Assembly: GCF_030066995.1 (NCBI RefSeq)
Contig: NZ_JASJAP010000001.1
Span: 434,001 to 498,000, forward strand
Reading direction: 5' to 3'
Length of the DNA: 64,000 bases
Source: Erythrobacter sp.
GTDB lineage: Bacteria > Pseudomonadota > Alphaproteobacteria > Sphingomonadales > Sphingomonadaceae
Position 1 is the first letter of the stretch. Each line of letters begins with the position of its first letter. Shown here piece after piece: positions 8,832-17,832 of the stretch. The notes below the pieces were generated by a model, which saw nothing but the letters and a program-made list of their open reading frames with translations, made no database searches and had not been told where the DNA came from. A program made the translations under genes and the position numbers.

Positions 8832-10994
8832 TTAAAAGCCTTTTGACCAGGTGAGCGCCGCCTTGAAGTTGCGTCCCGGTTGGCTGACTCCGGCGTTTAC
8901 GACCTCAAAATCGCGGTCCGCCAAGTTGTCGACCCCCAGATCGACGCGGAAGCCTTTGAGCGGGCCGCTTTCGGGTTCGAACACCAGATAGACATCGTTG
9001 ACGACATAATCGTCGCGCACGTCCTGTGGTTCGTTCACCTCGTCGAACGTGGCCGCGTAGATGGTGCGAAGGCCGAGACGAAAACCGCTGTCGCCGACGC
9101 GGGTGCCCACATCGACGAACAGCGTGTCGGGTTGAAGCACCCCTTCCAGAAACTCGCCTGTATCTTCGTCCACGCCATCGATGCTGGAAAAGTTTCCGCG
9201 CGCGTAGAAGTAGTCAGAGGCATAGGAAAACTCGACTTCGAAGCCGTCAATCTTCGCGTTGCGGATGTTGACGTTCTGGCTGGTGTTGCCGAATTCCGGG
9301 CCGGAGCCGCAGGGTTGGACAAACGGGCTTGCGACAAAGCAGCCGGCGGGAACATTCACGTCGAGGCCGATCAGATTGTCGACTTGGCTGTTGTAATACG
9401 AACCCTTGACCGAGAAGCGGTCGCCACCGCTCACAAGGTTGTCGAGCTGGAGGCCTATCCCGAACTCGTAGGTTTCGGACTCTTCCGCTTCGAGATCGGG
9501 GTTGCCGACGAAGGTGTTAGTCACAAAGCTTGGCCCCATCGGGCCGGCGGGCGCGGAGAGATCGGGGATGACGAAGTGCGCGCCGTCCGCGAACGCTTCG
9601 TTGAACGAAGGCGCGCGAAAGCCCAGCGAGTAGTTGCCGAAGAAAAGCAGCTGCGGGATTGGTTCGTATGAAACGCCGATCTTGGGAGAAAGTGCATCGT
9701 CGTCGATCTCGAAGCTGTCGTCTTCGGAGGTCGACTGGAACGAATCCCAGCGAACGCCGGGGATGACGCTTAATTCACCGGGAATGGGACCGAGCGAGGC
9801 GAGGGTCAGCTCGGCCTGCGCGAAGACACCGACAAACTCGGTCTCTGCGTCCGGCACGCCGCCGCGGGTTCCATCCACCGTGTCGGTGTCGATCCCGGTT
9901 TGCTCATCGCGGTAATACTCTCCGCCATAGGTAAGGGTAAGGTCAGAGCCACCCCCCAGATCGAAGCGCGAGCGGTTGTCGATCAGAAAGCCGATCGTCT
10001 CGACCTGCCGGTCCGCGATACGGTCACTGGAGACCTCATCCTCTTCGACCGAATTGTTGGTGTAGTATCCCACCAGATTGAGGTCGATGAAGCGGGTGTC
10101 GGGATTCCAGTTGAGGCCGATCTGCGCGGTTTCGCTGGTGATATCGCGAAAGACGAGCTCGTTATCGGGTCCGGCCAGATTGTTGCCTTGCGGGTTGCTG
10201 GGATCTGTCGAATCGCTGTTGTAGCTTGCGAAGGAGCCGGTGATTTCGAGCGCGTCGCTGGGCCGCGCGGTCAGTTTGAAAAGCTGCGAGACAATCTCGT
10301 CATCGGCGGGAAGGGTGGTGCCGTTGCCAAGATCTATGCTTCCGGAGTCGCGATAGGTGACGTTTCCAAGCGCGTCCCACACGCCATCGGAGGATTGCGC
10401 CGCGCCGGTTACGCCAACGCGGAACTCATCGTTCACGCTTTGGAACCCGGTGTTCAGGCGAACGCCGAAACGCTCTCCCTCGTCGAGCATATCGTCCGCG
10501 GTGATCGTGCGGGTGGCGATCACTCCGCCAAGCGCGCCCGAGCCGTAAAGAGCCGAGCTGGGCCCGCGCACGACTTCGATGGTCTGAACGAGTTCGGGGT
10601 CGAGGAAGAAGCGGCCATCATGGCCCGAAATGAAGCTCTGGCGCGCGCCGTCCTGGAAGATCAGGACGCCGTTGCCCGAAAGCCCTCGGATCGACGGCGC
10701 GTCGCCTGTGCGGCGCGGCCCGCTCTCGAACGTTGCGCCGGGAATCGCGACAAACACGTCCTGCAAGCTGCTGGCGTTGAAATCGTCGATCACTTCGCGT
10801 TCGATCACGGTCACCTGGCCGGGAAAATCGAACGCGGTTGTCGGATTCCTTGTGGCCAGGACGGTGATCACCGGGTCTTGCGGTTCGGCCAGCTCGCCGT
10901 CGGCCTCACGCTGCTGGGCGAGGGCAAGCTGACTGCTGGCGCTGAGCGCCGCGGTGAGAGCGAGGCGCGAGACAGTGCGAAATCGAGTGCTCAA
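8832..10994 (-). CDS. TonB-dependent heme/hemoglobin receptor
   Basis: 720-residue outer-membrane receptor. There is a signal peptide (cleavage near ALAQQ), a TonB-box-like ITVLATR near residue 45, a plug with SIRGLSGNGVLIFQDGARQS and EVVRGPSSALYGSGALGGV, then a 22-strand barrel ending in an aromatic residue (LTWSKGF). Two motifs of heme receptors are present: a FRAP box (GFRAPSFNEAF) and an NPDL box (GNPDLEAEES, equivalent to NPNL), with a His (DGAHFVIP) between them. This favours heme or hemoproteins over a siderophore. The promoter region carries a Fur-like box, and a DUF6607-like gene follows. Confidence 0.88.
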   Translation of the reverse strand: MSTRFRTVSRLALTAALSASSQLALAQQREADGELAEPQDPVITVLATRNPTTAFDFPGQVTVIEREVIDDFNASSLQDVFVAIPGATFESGPRRTGDAPSIRGLSGNGVLIFQDGARQSFISGHDGRFFLDPELVQTIEVVRGPSSALYGSGALGGVIATRTITADDMLDEGERFGVRLNTGFQSVNDEFRVGVTGAAQSSDGVWDALGNVTYRDSGSIDLGNGTTLPADDEIVSQLFKLTARPSDALEITGSFASYNSDSTDPSNPQGNNLAGPDNELVFRDITSETAQIGLNWNPDTRFIDLNLVGYYTNNSVEEDEVSSDRIADRQVETIGFLIDNRSRFDLGGGSDLTLTYGGEYYRDEQTGIDTDTVDGTRGGVPDAETEFVGVFAQAELTLASLGPIPGELSVIPGVRWDSFQSTSEDDSFEIDDDALSPKIGVSYEPIPQLLFFGNYSLGFRAPSFNEAFADGAHFVIPDLSAPAGPMGPSFVTNTFVGNPDLEAEESETYEFGIGLQLDNLVSGGDRFSVKGSYYNSQVDNLIGLDVNVPAGCFVASPFVQPCGSGPEFGNTSQNVNIRNAKIDGFEVEFSYASDYFYARGNFSSIDGVDEDTGEFLEGVLQPDTLFVDVGTRVGDSGFRLGLRTIYAATFDEVNEPQDVRDDYVVNDVYLVFEPESGPLKGFRVDLGVDNLADRDFEVVNAGVSQPGRNFKAALTWSKGF

Positions 10995-11038
10995 GACGGA
11001 TCCCTAATTGCGAATGATTCACAAGAGGAAGCCTCAAT

Positions 11039-11061
11039 ATGCGAATGAGAATGATTGTCAA
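11039..11061 (-). promoter_or_regulatory. Fur-like box overlapping a candidate -35 of the heme receptor
   Basis: The forward strand reads ATGCGAATGAGAATGATTG then TCAA, close to the GATAATGATAATCATTATC-type Fur site. On the reverse strand TTGACA (11061-11056) would be a consensus -35 about 62 bp before the receptor start, so a bound repressor would cover the promoter. Further partial units (GCGAATGATTC at 11011, GCGAATTAATTGC at 11081) lie on either side. Direct iron regulation is inferred from the pattern and the gene product. Confidence 0.65.
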
Positions 11062-11159
11062 CAGCAGCTCAAGAGAAAATGCGAATTAATTGCAAGTTCA
11101 ATTGCAAGTAACGCCTGGCATCGGCGCACGCGCGTTTCGCTCACGCAATGCACGCGCGA

Positions 11160-11621
11160 TCACACGACGCGGCGCGGACCCGCTGTGCGGTCGCGCAGAA
11201 GCCCAGCTTCGCGCAGGACGTTGGTCTTGAGATCCATATGCGCCGGGCGGCTCGCCCGCTTGGCCAGAACCCTCGCGATGCGCGAGACCATATAGGCCGG
11301 ATCAAAGGGCTTGCGAATGAAGTCCTGCGCACCCGCGTAGATCGCTTGTTCTTCATCCCGCGCGCCGTGCATGCCTGTAAACATTACGACCGGCAGGTCG
11401 TAGAACTGCGGGCTTCCGCGCAGCTTTCTCAAAAGCGTGACGCCGGACATGCCGGGCAAGTCCTGGTCAAGCAGAAGAAGATCGGGGCGCCTCCGGTGCG
11501 CGACTTCCCACGCCTCTTCGCCGGTGGTGACCCAGCCGCATGCGTGACCGACATCGATCAGCGCCTCCGAGGCGAGTTCGGCAATTAGTTCGTCGTCATC
11601 GGCAATCAGGATACGGGCCAT
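11160..11621 (-). CDS. single-domain response regulator
   Basis: About 153 residues from ATG 11621: MARILIADDDELIAELASEA, the classical REC opening with an acidic DDD pocket. The phosphoacceptor Asp is in LLLLDQDLPGMSG, the conserved Thr in VVMFTGMHG and the Lys in FIRKPFDPAY. A basic tail of about 30 residues (AKRASRPAHMDLKT onward) has no output domain, so it probably acts by protein contact. An extended frame to 11813 exists but lacks REC features. No histidine kinase is adjacent. It is divergent from the phosphatase gene at 11767. Confidence 0.85.
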   Translation of the reverse strand: MARILIADDDELIAELASEALIDVGHACGWVTTGEEAWEVAHRRRPDLLLLDQDLPGMSGVTLLRKLRGSPQFYDLPVVMFTGMHGARDEEQAIYAGAQDFIRKPFDPAYMVSRIARVLAKRASRPAHMDLKTNVLREAGLLRDRTAGPRRVV

Positions 11622-11766
11622 GGTGTGTTCTTTTTCGTCCGTTTCGAGGTCGGGGGCAGGATGTATGGTTACCCGCGCGCTTACCAAAGCCATCTTGGCA
11701 CCGACACCGTTGGCACTACCTACTTTGACGTTGCCGTCGCGGGCTGAGCGCTGCAGACGGGCACCC

Positions 11767-12558
11767 ATGATTCGAGACAACCAATCCGACTCGTTTGTCC
11801 CTACCCAGGGCATTCACAATCTGCGCGATTACGGCGGATGGACGGTGAGCGGTGGCGGGCGGGTAAAGCGCGGCCGGCTGTGGCGCTCGGGCCAGCACCG
11901 CGACGCGACCGATGCCGATCTCGAAGCGTTCCACGATCTCGGCGTGCGCACGATCATCGATCTTCGCGGGCTTAGCGAGCGTGAGAAGTTTCCCTGTCGG
12001 CGACACGACGCGTTCGATGCTGACATCCTCGCCTATGCCGGCGAGACCACGAATTCGCCGCCGCATATGGGCGATGGAGAACCCGTCACCATGACAGCGC
12101 AGCGCGCCTTTGACCGGATGATCGCGGTCTACACGCGAATGCCGGTCAACCCGGCTATGGTCGCGATGTTCTCGCGCTATCTCGAAGCGCTGGAGCGCCG
12201 CGACGGGGGCAGCCTTGTGCATTGCTTTGCCGGCAAGGACCGCACTGGCATTGCGGTGAGCCTGCTGCTTCATGTTCTGGGCGTTCACCGCGACGATGTC
12301 ATCACCGAGTTTCTGCGCACCAATGAGGCGCCAACCAAACACATCCTCGAGCGCCAGTCGCTCCCGCGCATGCGCGAGGTCTACGCGGGGATCGAAGACG
12401 AGGCGGTCGAAAACCTCATGAATGTGCGGCCTGAATATATCGCCACCTATTTCCAAACGGTCGATCGCGAATACGGTTCGCTCGAAACCTACCTCGCTGA
12501 TACTTTAGGTGTGGATGAGACAAGGAAAGCTCGCCTGCGCGAGCGCTACATCGGCTAA
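11767..12558 (+). CDS. protein-tyrosine-phosphatase-like protein
   Basis: 264 residues from ATG 11767. The N-terminus FVPTQGIHNLRDYGGW and GRLWRSGQHRD are typical of the bacterial Y_phosphatase3 family. The P-loop HCFAGKDRTG carries the catalytic Cys and Arg of the C-x5-R motif, and a general-acid Asp is available in the preceding regions. Family members dephosphorylate phosphotyrosine or phosphoinositides; the substrate here is unknown. No signal peptide, so cytoplasmic. An open extension upstream (to 11620) overlaps the divergent response regulator and is unlikely to be used. Confidence 0.85.
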   Translation: MIRDNQSDSFVPTQGIHNLRDYGGWTVSGGGRVKRGRLWRSGQHRDATDADLEAFHDLGVRTIIDLRGLSEREKFPCRRHDAFDADILAYAGETTNSPPHMGDGEPVTMTAQRAFDRMIAVYTRMPVNPAMVAMFSRYLEALERRDGGSLVHCFAGKDRTGIAVSLLLHVLGVHRDDVITEFLRTNEAPTKHILERQSLPRMREVYAGIEDEAVENLMNVRPEYIATYFQTVDREYGSLETYLADTLGVDETRKARLRERYIG

Positions 12559-12645
12559 GGCTGGGGCTGACAACCGCGAGGGCGCCCCCCATATGCGCGC
12601 CACGAATGCATCAGGCACACAAACACGAACCCTACGAGACGATCT

Positions 12646-13617
12646 ATGGCAACCCACCGCACGAAAATGCTCATCATTGGCTCCGGTCCTGCAGGCTATT
12701 CCGCAGCGATTTACGCAGCGCGCGCCATGCTTGAGCCGATTGTGGTCCAAGGGCTTCAGCCGGGCGGTCAGCTCACGATCACGACGGATGTCGAGAACTA
12801 TCCCGGCTATCGGGACGTGGTCCAGGGCCCGTGGCTCATGGAGGAGATGAAGGCGCAGGCCGAGCATGTCGGAACGCGCATGATGTACGACATCATAACC
12901 TCGGTCGATCTCGAAGGCGGCTCTCCGTTCCGCGCGGTGGGCGACAGCGGCGATGAGTATATCGCCGACACCATTGTCATCGCCACGGGCGCGCAGGCCA
13001 AGTGGCTGGGCGTTCCGGGCGAGCAGGAATTGGGCGGAAAGGGCGTCTCGGCCTGCGCAACCTGCGATGGTTTCTTCTATCGCGGTCGCAAGGTGGCTGT
13101 GATTGGCGGGGGCAACACGGCGGTCGAGGAAGCGCTCTACCTCACCAACCATTCCGACGATGTGACGCTGATTCATCGCCGCGACGAGCTTCGCGCGGAG
13201 AAGATCCTGCAGGACCGGCTGTTCAAGTCGCCCAAGATCAGCACGCTGTGGAACAAGACGGTAGAAAACTTCGTGGCGGGTGAGGATGGATCGCTCCATC
13301 ACCTTGTGCTCAGGGACACGCAGACCGGCGAGACCTCAACGCTCGAGGTCGATGGCGCCTTTGTGGCGATTGGCCACGCACCCGCGACCGAGCTGTTCAA
13401 GGGCAAACTGGCGATGGATGACGCGGGCTACCTCGATGTCGAGCCCGGCACGCCCAAAACGGCGATCCCCGGTGTGTTCGCAGCCGGAGACGTGACCGAC
13501 CATGTCTACCGCCAGGCGGTGACGGCGGCGGGCATGGGCTGCATGGCGGCGCTCGACGGTGAGCGGTACCTGGCGACGCTGGAGGACACTCCGGCAGAGG
13601 CCGAAGCGGCGGAGTAG
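12646..13617 (+). CDS. trxB: thioredoxin-disulfide reductase
   Basis: 323-residue low-molecular-weight flavoprotein. The FAD-binding GSGPAGYSAAIYAARA lies at the N-terminus, the redox pair CATC in VSACATCDGFFY, the NADPH-binding VIGGGNTAVEEALYL after it, and the closing FAD motif FAAGDVTDHVYRQA near the end. Length and motif order are exactly those of TrxB. It transfers NADPH electrons to thioredoxin in the cytoplasm. It follows the phosphatase gene by about 90 bp and is convergent with the MAPEG pair. Confidence 0.95.
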   Translation: MATHRTKMLIIGSGPAGYSAAIYAARAMLEPIVVQGLQPGGQLTITTDVENYPGYRDVVQGPWLMEEMKAQAEHVGTRMMYDIITSVDLEGGSPFRAVGDSGDEYIADTIVIATGAQAKWLGVPGEQELGGKGVSACATCDGFFYRGRKVAVIGGGNTAVEEALYLTNHSDDVTLIHRRDELRAEKILQDRLFKSPKISTLWNKTVENFVAGEDGSLHHLVLRDTQTGETSTLEVDGAFVAIGHAPATELFKGKLAMDDAGYLDVEPGTPKTAIPGVFAAGDVTDHVYRQAVTAAGMGCMAALDGERYLATLEDTPAEAEAAE

Positions 13618-13629
13618 GCGCCGGTCGCC

Positions 13630-14115
13630 TCACGCGGCTCGGATGAAGTTCGATCCCTGCAACTCGGTGCCCGCGCCGAAGACGATCATCGCGGCGTTGA
13701 AGATGAGCGCGATCAGCACAAGGCTGGAAATCGCGAAGAGAACGAAACGCACGATGACCTTGTTGGCCGTCACCTGGACGAGGCTGTGCGTGATACGCAG
13801 GCCGACATAGATCCAGCCGAGAAATGCGTTCATCCCGTCGCCGGCTCCAACGATGGCCAGAACGATGGCGACCGCGTAGAACACGGTCGGCTGCTCGTGC
13901 AGGTGGTTGTAATTGTGCGCCTTCCACTGGACCTGCGGCGGCAGCTTCTGATCGAGAAGCGTGGCCTTCTGCGCTTCGTCGGGCTCAATTTGCGCGCGCT
14001 GCATTGCCGGAAGCCGGGTCGCGTACATCCACGCCCAGATGATCATGGTCCAGATCATCAGAGCCACGACGGGTTGCAGGATGTCCATGCCCATAAGGAT
14101 GATGCTTTCTCTCAT
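13630..14115 (-). CDS. MAPEG-family membrane protein (second of a tandem pair)
   Basis: 161 residues with four hydrophobic helices. The loop QWKAHNYNHLHEQPTVFY after the first helix matches the H-N-x-x-E-x-P-T-x-F-Y signature of MAPEG proteins (eicosanoid and glutathione metabolism-like). It is clearly paralogous to the gene just upstream (NWPAHNHTHLHEQPT). Bacterial MAPEG functions are mostly unknown; some are glutathione transferases. ATG 14088 (MDILQPVVALM) is a possible later start that places the first helix at the N-terminus. The tandem sits directly downstream of btaA-btaB on the same strand. Confidence 0.85.
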   Translation of the reverse strand: MRESIILMGMDILQPVVALMIWTMIIWAWMYATRLPAMQRAQIEPDEAQKATLLDQKLPPQVQWKAHNYNHLHEQPTVFYAVAIVLAIVGAGDGMNAFLGWIYVGLRITHSLVQVTANKVIVRFVLFAISSLVLIALIFNAAMIVFGAGTELQGSNFIRAA

Positions 14116-14127
14116 GAATGCGCTCGC

Positions 14128-14583
14128 TCAGGTCGGCAGCGCGGAGGGATCCGCAAAGACGGTGACGATCACTGCCCGTACAGCCAGAACGGTCATCGCA
14201 AGCGCGCTCAGCAAGAAGAGTGCAAAGCGCACCGGTATCGTGTTGATGAGTATCTGCCAGAACGAATGCAGGATCCGAAGGCCGACATAGATCCACGCGG
14301 CAAAGATGTCTGCGGCGCTCGGCCCCATGATCGCCAGAATCACGACCGCGGCGTAGAACAGCGTGGGTTGTTCGTGCAGATGCGTATGGTTGTGCGCGGG
14401 CCAGTTGGCTTTGTCCGGAATGACCCCTTCAAGATCGGCGCCGCGAACGCCCGCTTTGCCGGGAAGCTTCGACTTGTCTTGGACCTTGGCGATTGCTCCG
14501 AAGCGCGAAGGGATGATCCAGAACAAGACAATGATGGTCCACAAAACGAGCACCGCAGCGGGTGCGAGCATCTGCGCTTGCAT
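14128..14583 (-). CDS. MAPEG-family membrane protein (first of a tandem pair)
   Basis: 151 residues, starting MQAQMLAPAAVLVLWTIIVL, with four membrane helices and the MAPEG loop NWPAHNHTHLHEQPTLFY. Its stop is 12 bp before the start of the second paralog, so the two are surely cotranscribed and may form a heteromeric complex (MAPEG proteins are typically trimers). It begins about 80 bp after the BtaB-like methyltransferase. Function is not predictable beyond possible thiol or lipid metabolism in the membrane. Confidence 0.85.
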   Translation of the reverse strand: MQAQMLAPAAVLVLWTIIVLFWIIPSRFGAIAKVQDKSKLPGKAGVRGADLEGVIPDKANWPAHNHTHLHEQPTLFYAAVVILAIMGPSAADIFAAWIYVGLRILHSFWQILINTIPVRFALFLLSALAMTVLAVRAVIVTVFADPSALPT

Positions 14584-14665
14584 ACAAAGAGACCCCTAAA
14601 TCCACTCGTCCCGCTCCCTGCGAGAGGGCGAAGCGGTTGTCAATTGCAACCGACCATGGCGGCTT

Positions 14666-15316
14666 CTAGCGCGCTGCGCGCATCACATGCAGCTGGAAAT
14701 AGCCCAGCTTGCCGCGTTGCGAACAATGTGTGAGCCCGCGCGCGGCCGCGATCCGCTCGCAAAGCTCGGGTAGCGCGCTGCGGGTTTCGACATGGAATTT
14801 CGCGAGCCAGGCGTGCAGAGCTTTCTCCAGCGGGGAGGGCAGCCCGGACAGATCGCCAAAATCAACGACATGCAGCTCGCCGCCCGGTGCCAATTGCGCC
14901 GCAGCGTGTTCGAGCGCGCCTTCCCAATCGGGGATCATCGAGAGCGAATAGGACAGGATGATCCGGTCAAACCCATCTTCGCCCAGCAGCTCTTGCGGGT
15001 CGAACGCGCACGCATCGCCAACCGCCAGGACGGCATCGGAGCCCAACGCCTTGCGCGCGTTCTTGAGCATTTCCTGCGAGATATCGAGCCCGTAGAGCCG
15101 CACGCCCGGCCACGCTTTGGCGATCTTGGCCATGTTGCGCCCGGTGCCGCAAGCGACTTCCAAAACGCGCATCCCAGGCTGCGCGTTCAGCCCCTCGATC
15201 AGAGAATCGCGCCCGAACAGGTAGTACTTGCGCGTCAGGTCATAGATGTGACGCTGGCCCTTGTAGACGCTGTCCATCAGCGCCGCGTGGCCCGCCTTCT
15301 GGCTTGTAGAGACCAT
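14666..15316 (-). CDS. btaB: BtaB-like SAM methyltransferase, betaine-lipid (DGTS) synthesis
   Basis: 216 residues from ATG 15316 (MVSTSQKAGHAALMDSVYKG). Motif I of class I methyltransferases is RVLEVACGTGRNMAKIA, motif post-I LYGLDISQEML, and motif III IILSYSLSMIPDW. BtaB proteins trimethylate the amino group of diacylglyceryl-homoserine to give DGTS. The stop of the upstream BtaA gene and this ATG share one base (TGATG), showing translational coupling, which is the main support for the assignment. The YKGQRHIYDLTRKYYLFGRD start also fits BtaB. An upstream-extended frame to 15514 only overlaps BtaA. Confidence 0.82.
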   Translation of the reverse strand: MVSTSQKAGHAALMDSVYKGQRHIYDLTRKYYLFGRDSLIEGLNAQPGMRVLEVACGTGRNMAKIAKAWPGVRLYGLDISQEMLKNARKALGSDAVLAVGDACAFDPQELLGEDGFDRIILSYSLSMIPDWEGALEHAAAQLAPGGELHVVDFGDLSGLPSPLEKALHAWLAKFHVETRSALPELCERIAAARGLTHCSQRGKLGYFQLHVMRAAR

Positions 15317-16551
15317 CAGGCGAGCTCGTAGACGTGCACACCGCCATAGATCGAGGAGCGATCGCGCGCGGTGAGGTCCGCCGATGGCTCTTCGAGATAG
15401 CACCACTTCGAGAGGATCGCGTTGTCGAGGCGTCCCGGAAGCATGGTCGGCACCGCCGCCGTGCGGAACAGCACCCGGGCGCCGGGCCGCGAGGCGCGCG
15501 TGATCCGGCCCCACAGCTCGTCCAGCTGGTCGTTATTCATCCAGTCCTGCGCGTCGAGCAGCACAAAGCGGTCCATCGACGCTTCGTCGCGGTCCCCGAT
15601 CCAGTGGACCATATTGGCGCGCACCACATTCAGCCGTTCGATCCGCTCGCGCATGATCTCCCAGTTCCGGCGCTGGAGATAGGGCGGGAGCGGCGCGTCC
15701 ATATCGCGCGCGTAACCCCGGCCAAAGGCCTGCCAGGCGAAGTAGTTGTCCTTGATCTCGAAATCGCAGGCGAGCTTTTCGAGGCGGCGGCGCAGCACCT
15801 CGGCCATACGCTCATCGCCCGCAAGTTCGGCGTATTGGGCGGGCGGGATGCCAAGACCGAAAAGCGAGGCGGGCTGGTCGGTCAGCCAGCGCACGAACTT
15901 CTTGTCGAAGACCGGCGCCAGCTCGCGCTCGAAAACCTCGCGCTGCTCTTCCAGGGTTTGGGCCTCCAGCAGTTTTGCAAGATCGACCTTGTAGAGTTTC
16001 GCAAACAGATGCGCGAGGCCGATGAAGTTGCCCAGCAGTCCGCGCTTGTAGATGCCTTTGGTGAAGTAGCTGATGCGCTTGCGGCCCTTGATATCGCGCT
16101 TTTCCCAATAGCGTCGGCTTTCAGCGTCAAGGTGCGGCGCGATCATCTGCTCATAAACGGTCTTGTTTTCCTTGTGGTCGGCGTGGCCGAAGAAGCGTTG
16201 GAAACGCTCGTAATTGGGCAGATGCTTGATCGCGGTGATCTTGAGCTGACCCAATGCCACATGCGCGCGGTTGAGATCGACAGCGGTCACGCTTGCGGGG
16301 TTTGCGGTCAGATAGGACAGCGCGTTGCACGATCCGCTGGCGATACTCATCACGCGGCTGTCAGGCTGGATGGCGAGGCCTTCCATGTCGACCACCGGGT
16401 CTTCCCAGATCTGCGCGTAGACGAGGCCGTTGAAGGCGAGCGCGAACGCCTTGTCGAGCAGCTTGTCCTTGGCGCTTGCGTCCTTGCGAACAACTGCGTC
16501 GGCGATGATACGCTTGGGCTGAACGGTCATGTTGTCGGGGGCCTTTGTCAC
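15316..16551 (-). CDS. btaA: BtaA, S-adenosylmethionine:diacylglycerol 3-amino-3-carboxypropyltransferase
   Basis: 411-residue DUF3419 protein. It has a divergent SAM-binding motif (RVMSIASGSCNALSYLT, then VTAVDLNRAHVALGQLK), a long helical insertion, a region RANMVHWIGDRDEASMDRFV, and the family's C-terminal pattern SIYGGVHVYELA. BtaA moves the aminocarboxypropyl group of SAM to diacylglycerol, the first step of betaine-lipid (DGTS) synthesis at the membrane. In other alphaproteobacteria btaA-btaB replaces phospholipids under phosphate limitation. The start is GTG 16551 or ATG 16530 (MTVQPKRIIADAV); neither has a strong Shine-Dalgarno. I found no convincing Pho box in the 63 bp upstream. Confidence 0.88.
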   Translation of the reverse strand: MTKAPDNMTVQPKRIIADAVVRKDASAKDKLLDKAFALAFNGLVYAQIWEDPVVDMEGLAIQPDSRVMSIASGSCNALSYLTANPASVTAVDLNRAHVALGQLKITAIKHLPNYERFQRFFGHADHKENKTVYEQMIAPHLDAESRRYWEKRDIKGRKRISYFTKGIYKRGLLGNFIGLAHLFAKLYKVDLAKLLEAQTLEEQREVFERELAPVFDKKFVRWLTDQPASLFGLGIPPAQYAELAGDERMAEVLRRRLEKLACDFEIKDNYFAWQAFGRGYARDMDAPLPPYLQRRNWEIMRERIERLNVVRANMVHWIGDRDEASMDRFVLLDAQDWMNNDQLDELWGRITRASRPGARVLFRTAAVPTMLPGRLDNAILSKWCYLEEPSADLTARDRSSIYGGVHVYELA

Positions 16552-16614
16552 GATGCTAAACCTTGTGTCTATGCGCGCTGCGTGTCTGATGTGTGACGCT
16601 TTCCACAGTCTGGC

Positions 16615-17586
16615 TCACGCGGGTGTGTGTTCAGCGATCGTCTTGGCGAAGGCTTTGGGATCGGCGTTGCCTCCGGTCAACATGATGACGCTTCGCGCGT
16701 CCAATGTCACCTTGCCGCTCAGCGCCGCCGCCAAAGCCGCCGCGCCGCCGGGTTCGAGCACCATTTGGAGGCGCGCAAAGGCCCATCGCTGCGCGGCGCG
16801 CACCTCATCGTCGGTAACCGTGATCCCGGGCTGCGCGCGCCCTTTCAACACTTCGAGGTTGACCGGCTTGGTCGCCGTGGGTTGCAGCGCGTCGCAAATG
16901 GTTCGCAGCGCGTCCTCGCCCGCCTGCACGATCGCGCCCGTGGCAATCGCTTGCCCCATCATGTCCCAGCCTTCTGGTTCGACGATGTGGATGGCCGCCG
17001 CGGGGCAGGCGAGGGCAAGGCCCGCCGCGAGGCCTCCCCCGCCGCAGCATGCAACGATCCGGCTTGGGCCGCCGCCCCCGATCTGCTGGGTAAGCTCGAC
17101 CCCGGCGCTTCCTTGGCCCTCGATCACCCACGGATCGCCGAAGGCGTGCACCAACGTGCCCCCTCGTTCCCTGATCACCTGAGCGGCCACCGCGTCACGA
17201 TCCTCGCCCGGGCGTTCATAGAGCACCACTTCGGCCCCGAGCGCGCGGGTGTTGTCGAGCTTAACTCTGGGAGCATCGCGCGGCATCACGATCGTTGCCT
17301 TTATGCCGAGACGCTTCGCTGCCCAGGCCACCCCTTGCGCGTGATTGCCCGAAGAGACCGCGACCACTCCGGCCTGGCGCTCAGCGCGGGACAGGTTTGA
17401 CAACCGCCACCACGCGCCCCGAATCTTGAAGGCCCCGATCGGTTGCAGGTTCTCGGCTTTGACGAAGCATTCCACTCCGCCGATCTCGACCGGCAGCAGC
17501 GGCGTCATGCGCAGGATTGTCGAGACGCTTCGCGCCGCGTCCAAGGTGCCCTGATGCGACGGCTTGCGCTGCCCGTTCATGTCCAT
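16615..17586 (-). CDS. threonine/serine dehydratase-like PLP enzyme
   Basis: 323-residue fold-type II PLP enzyme. GAFKIRGAWWRL holds the PLP Lys, SSGNHAQGVAWAAKRLG is the substrate loop, and CCGGGGLAAGLALA is the phosphate-binding Gly loop. There is no C-terminal ACT domain, so this is the short catabolic or racemase-like type rather than feedback-regulated IlvA. The likely reaction is deamination of threonine or serine; serine racemase or 3-hydroxyaspartate dehydratase activity is also possible. It lies upstream of btaA on the same strand (63-bp gap). No clear regulatory site was seen. Confidence 0.85.
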   Translation of the reverse strand: MDMNGQRKPSHQGTLDAARSVSTILRMTPLLPVEIGGVECFVKAENLQPIGAFKIRGAWWRLSNLSRAERQAGVVAVSSGNHAQGVAWAAKRLGIKATIVMPRDAPRVKLDNTRALGAEVVLYERPGEDRDAVAAQVIRERGGTLVHAFGDPWVIEGQGSAGVELTQQIGGGGPSRIVACCGGGGLAAGLALACPAAAIHIVEPEGWDMMGQAIATGAIVQAGEDALRTICDALQPTATKPVNLEVLKGRAQPGITVTDDEVRAAQRWAFARLQMVLEPGGAAALAAALSGKVTLDARSVIMLTGGNADPKAFAKTIAEHTPA

Positions 17587-17832
17587 ATCTCGCTCCGTTC
17601 GTCGTATGTACAGAACGCCTGGAACACATGGAACACTGTCCTGGGCCGAAAAAACCGGTGCGGTGGAGACCCCGTCGAGAAGCGGCGAAGAGGCTGCGAA
17701 GGATGGTTCGAATGGCGTGTCATGTCCACGGGTCTAGACGGGAGCGCGGACGTAGGAAACGCCGGATCGTTTGAGACCGACAGCGCGTTGCCCTAGGAGC
17801 TGCGCAAGATTCGAATTGGAAAGGGCCGTTGG

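Noticed and set aside
9900..11048. Forward open frame opposite the heme receptor
   Set aside because: Reverse shadow of the receptor; no start signal or domain.
16552..16614. Pho box upstream of btaA
   Set aside because: GTCACACATCAGACAC is weakly similar to half sites but lacks the direct repeat spacing expected of PhoB sites.
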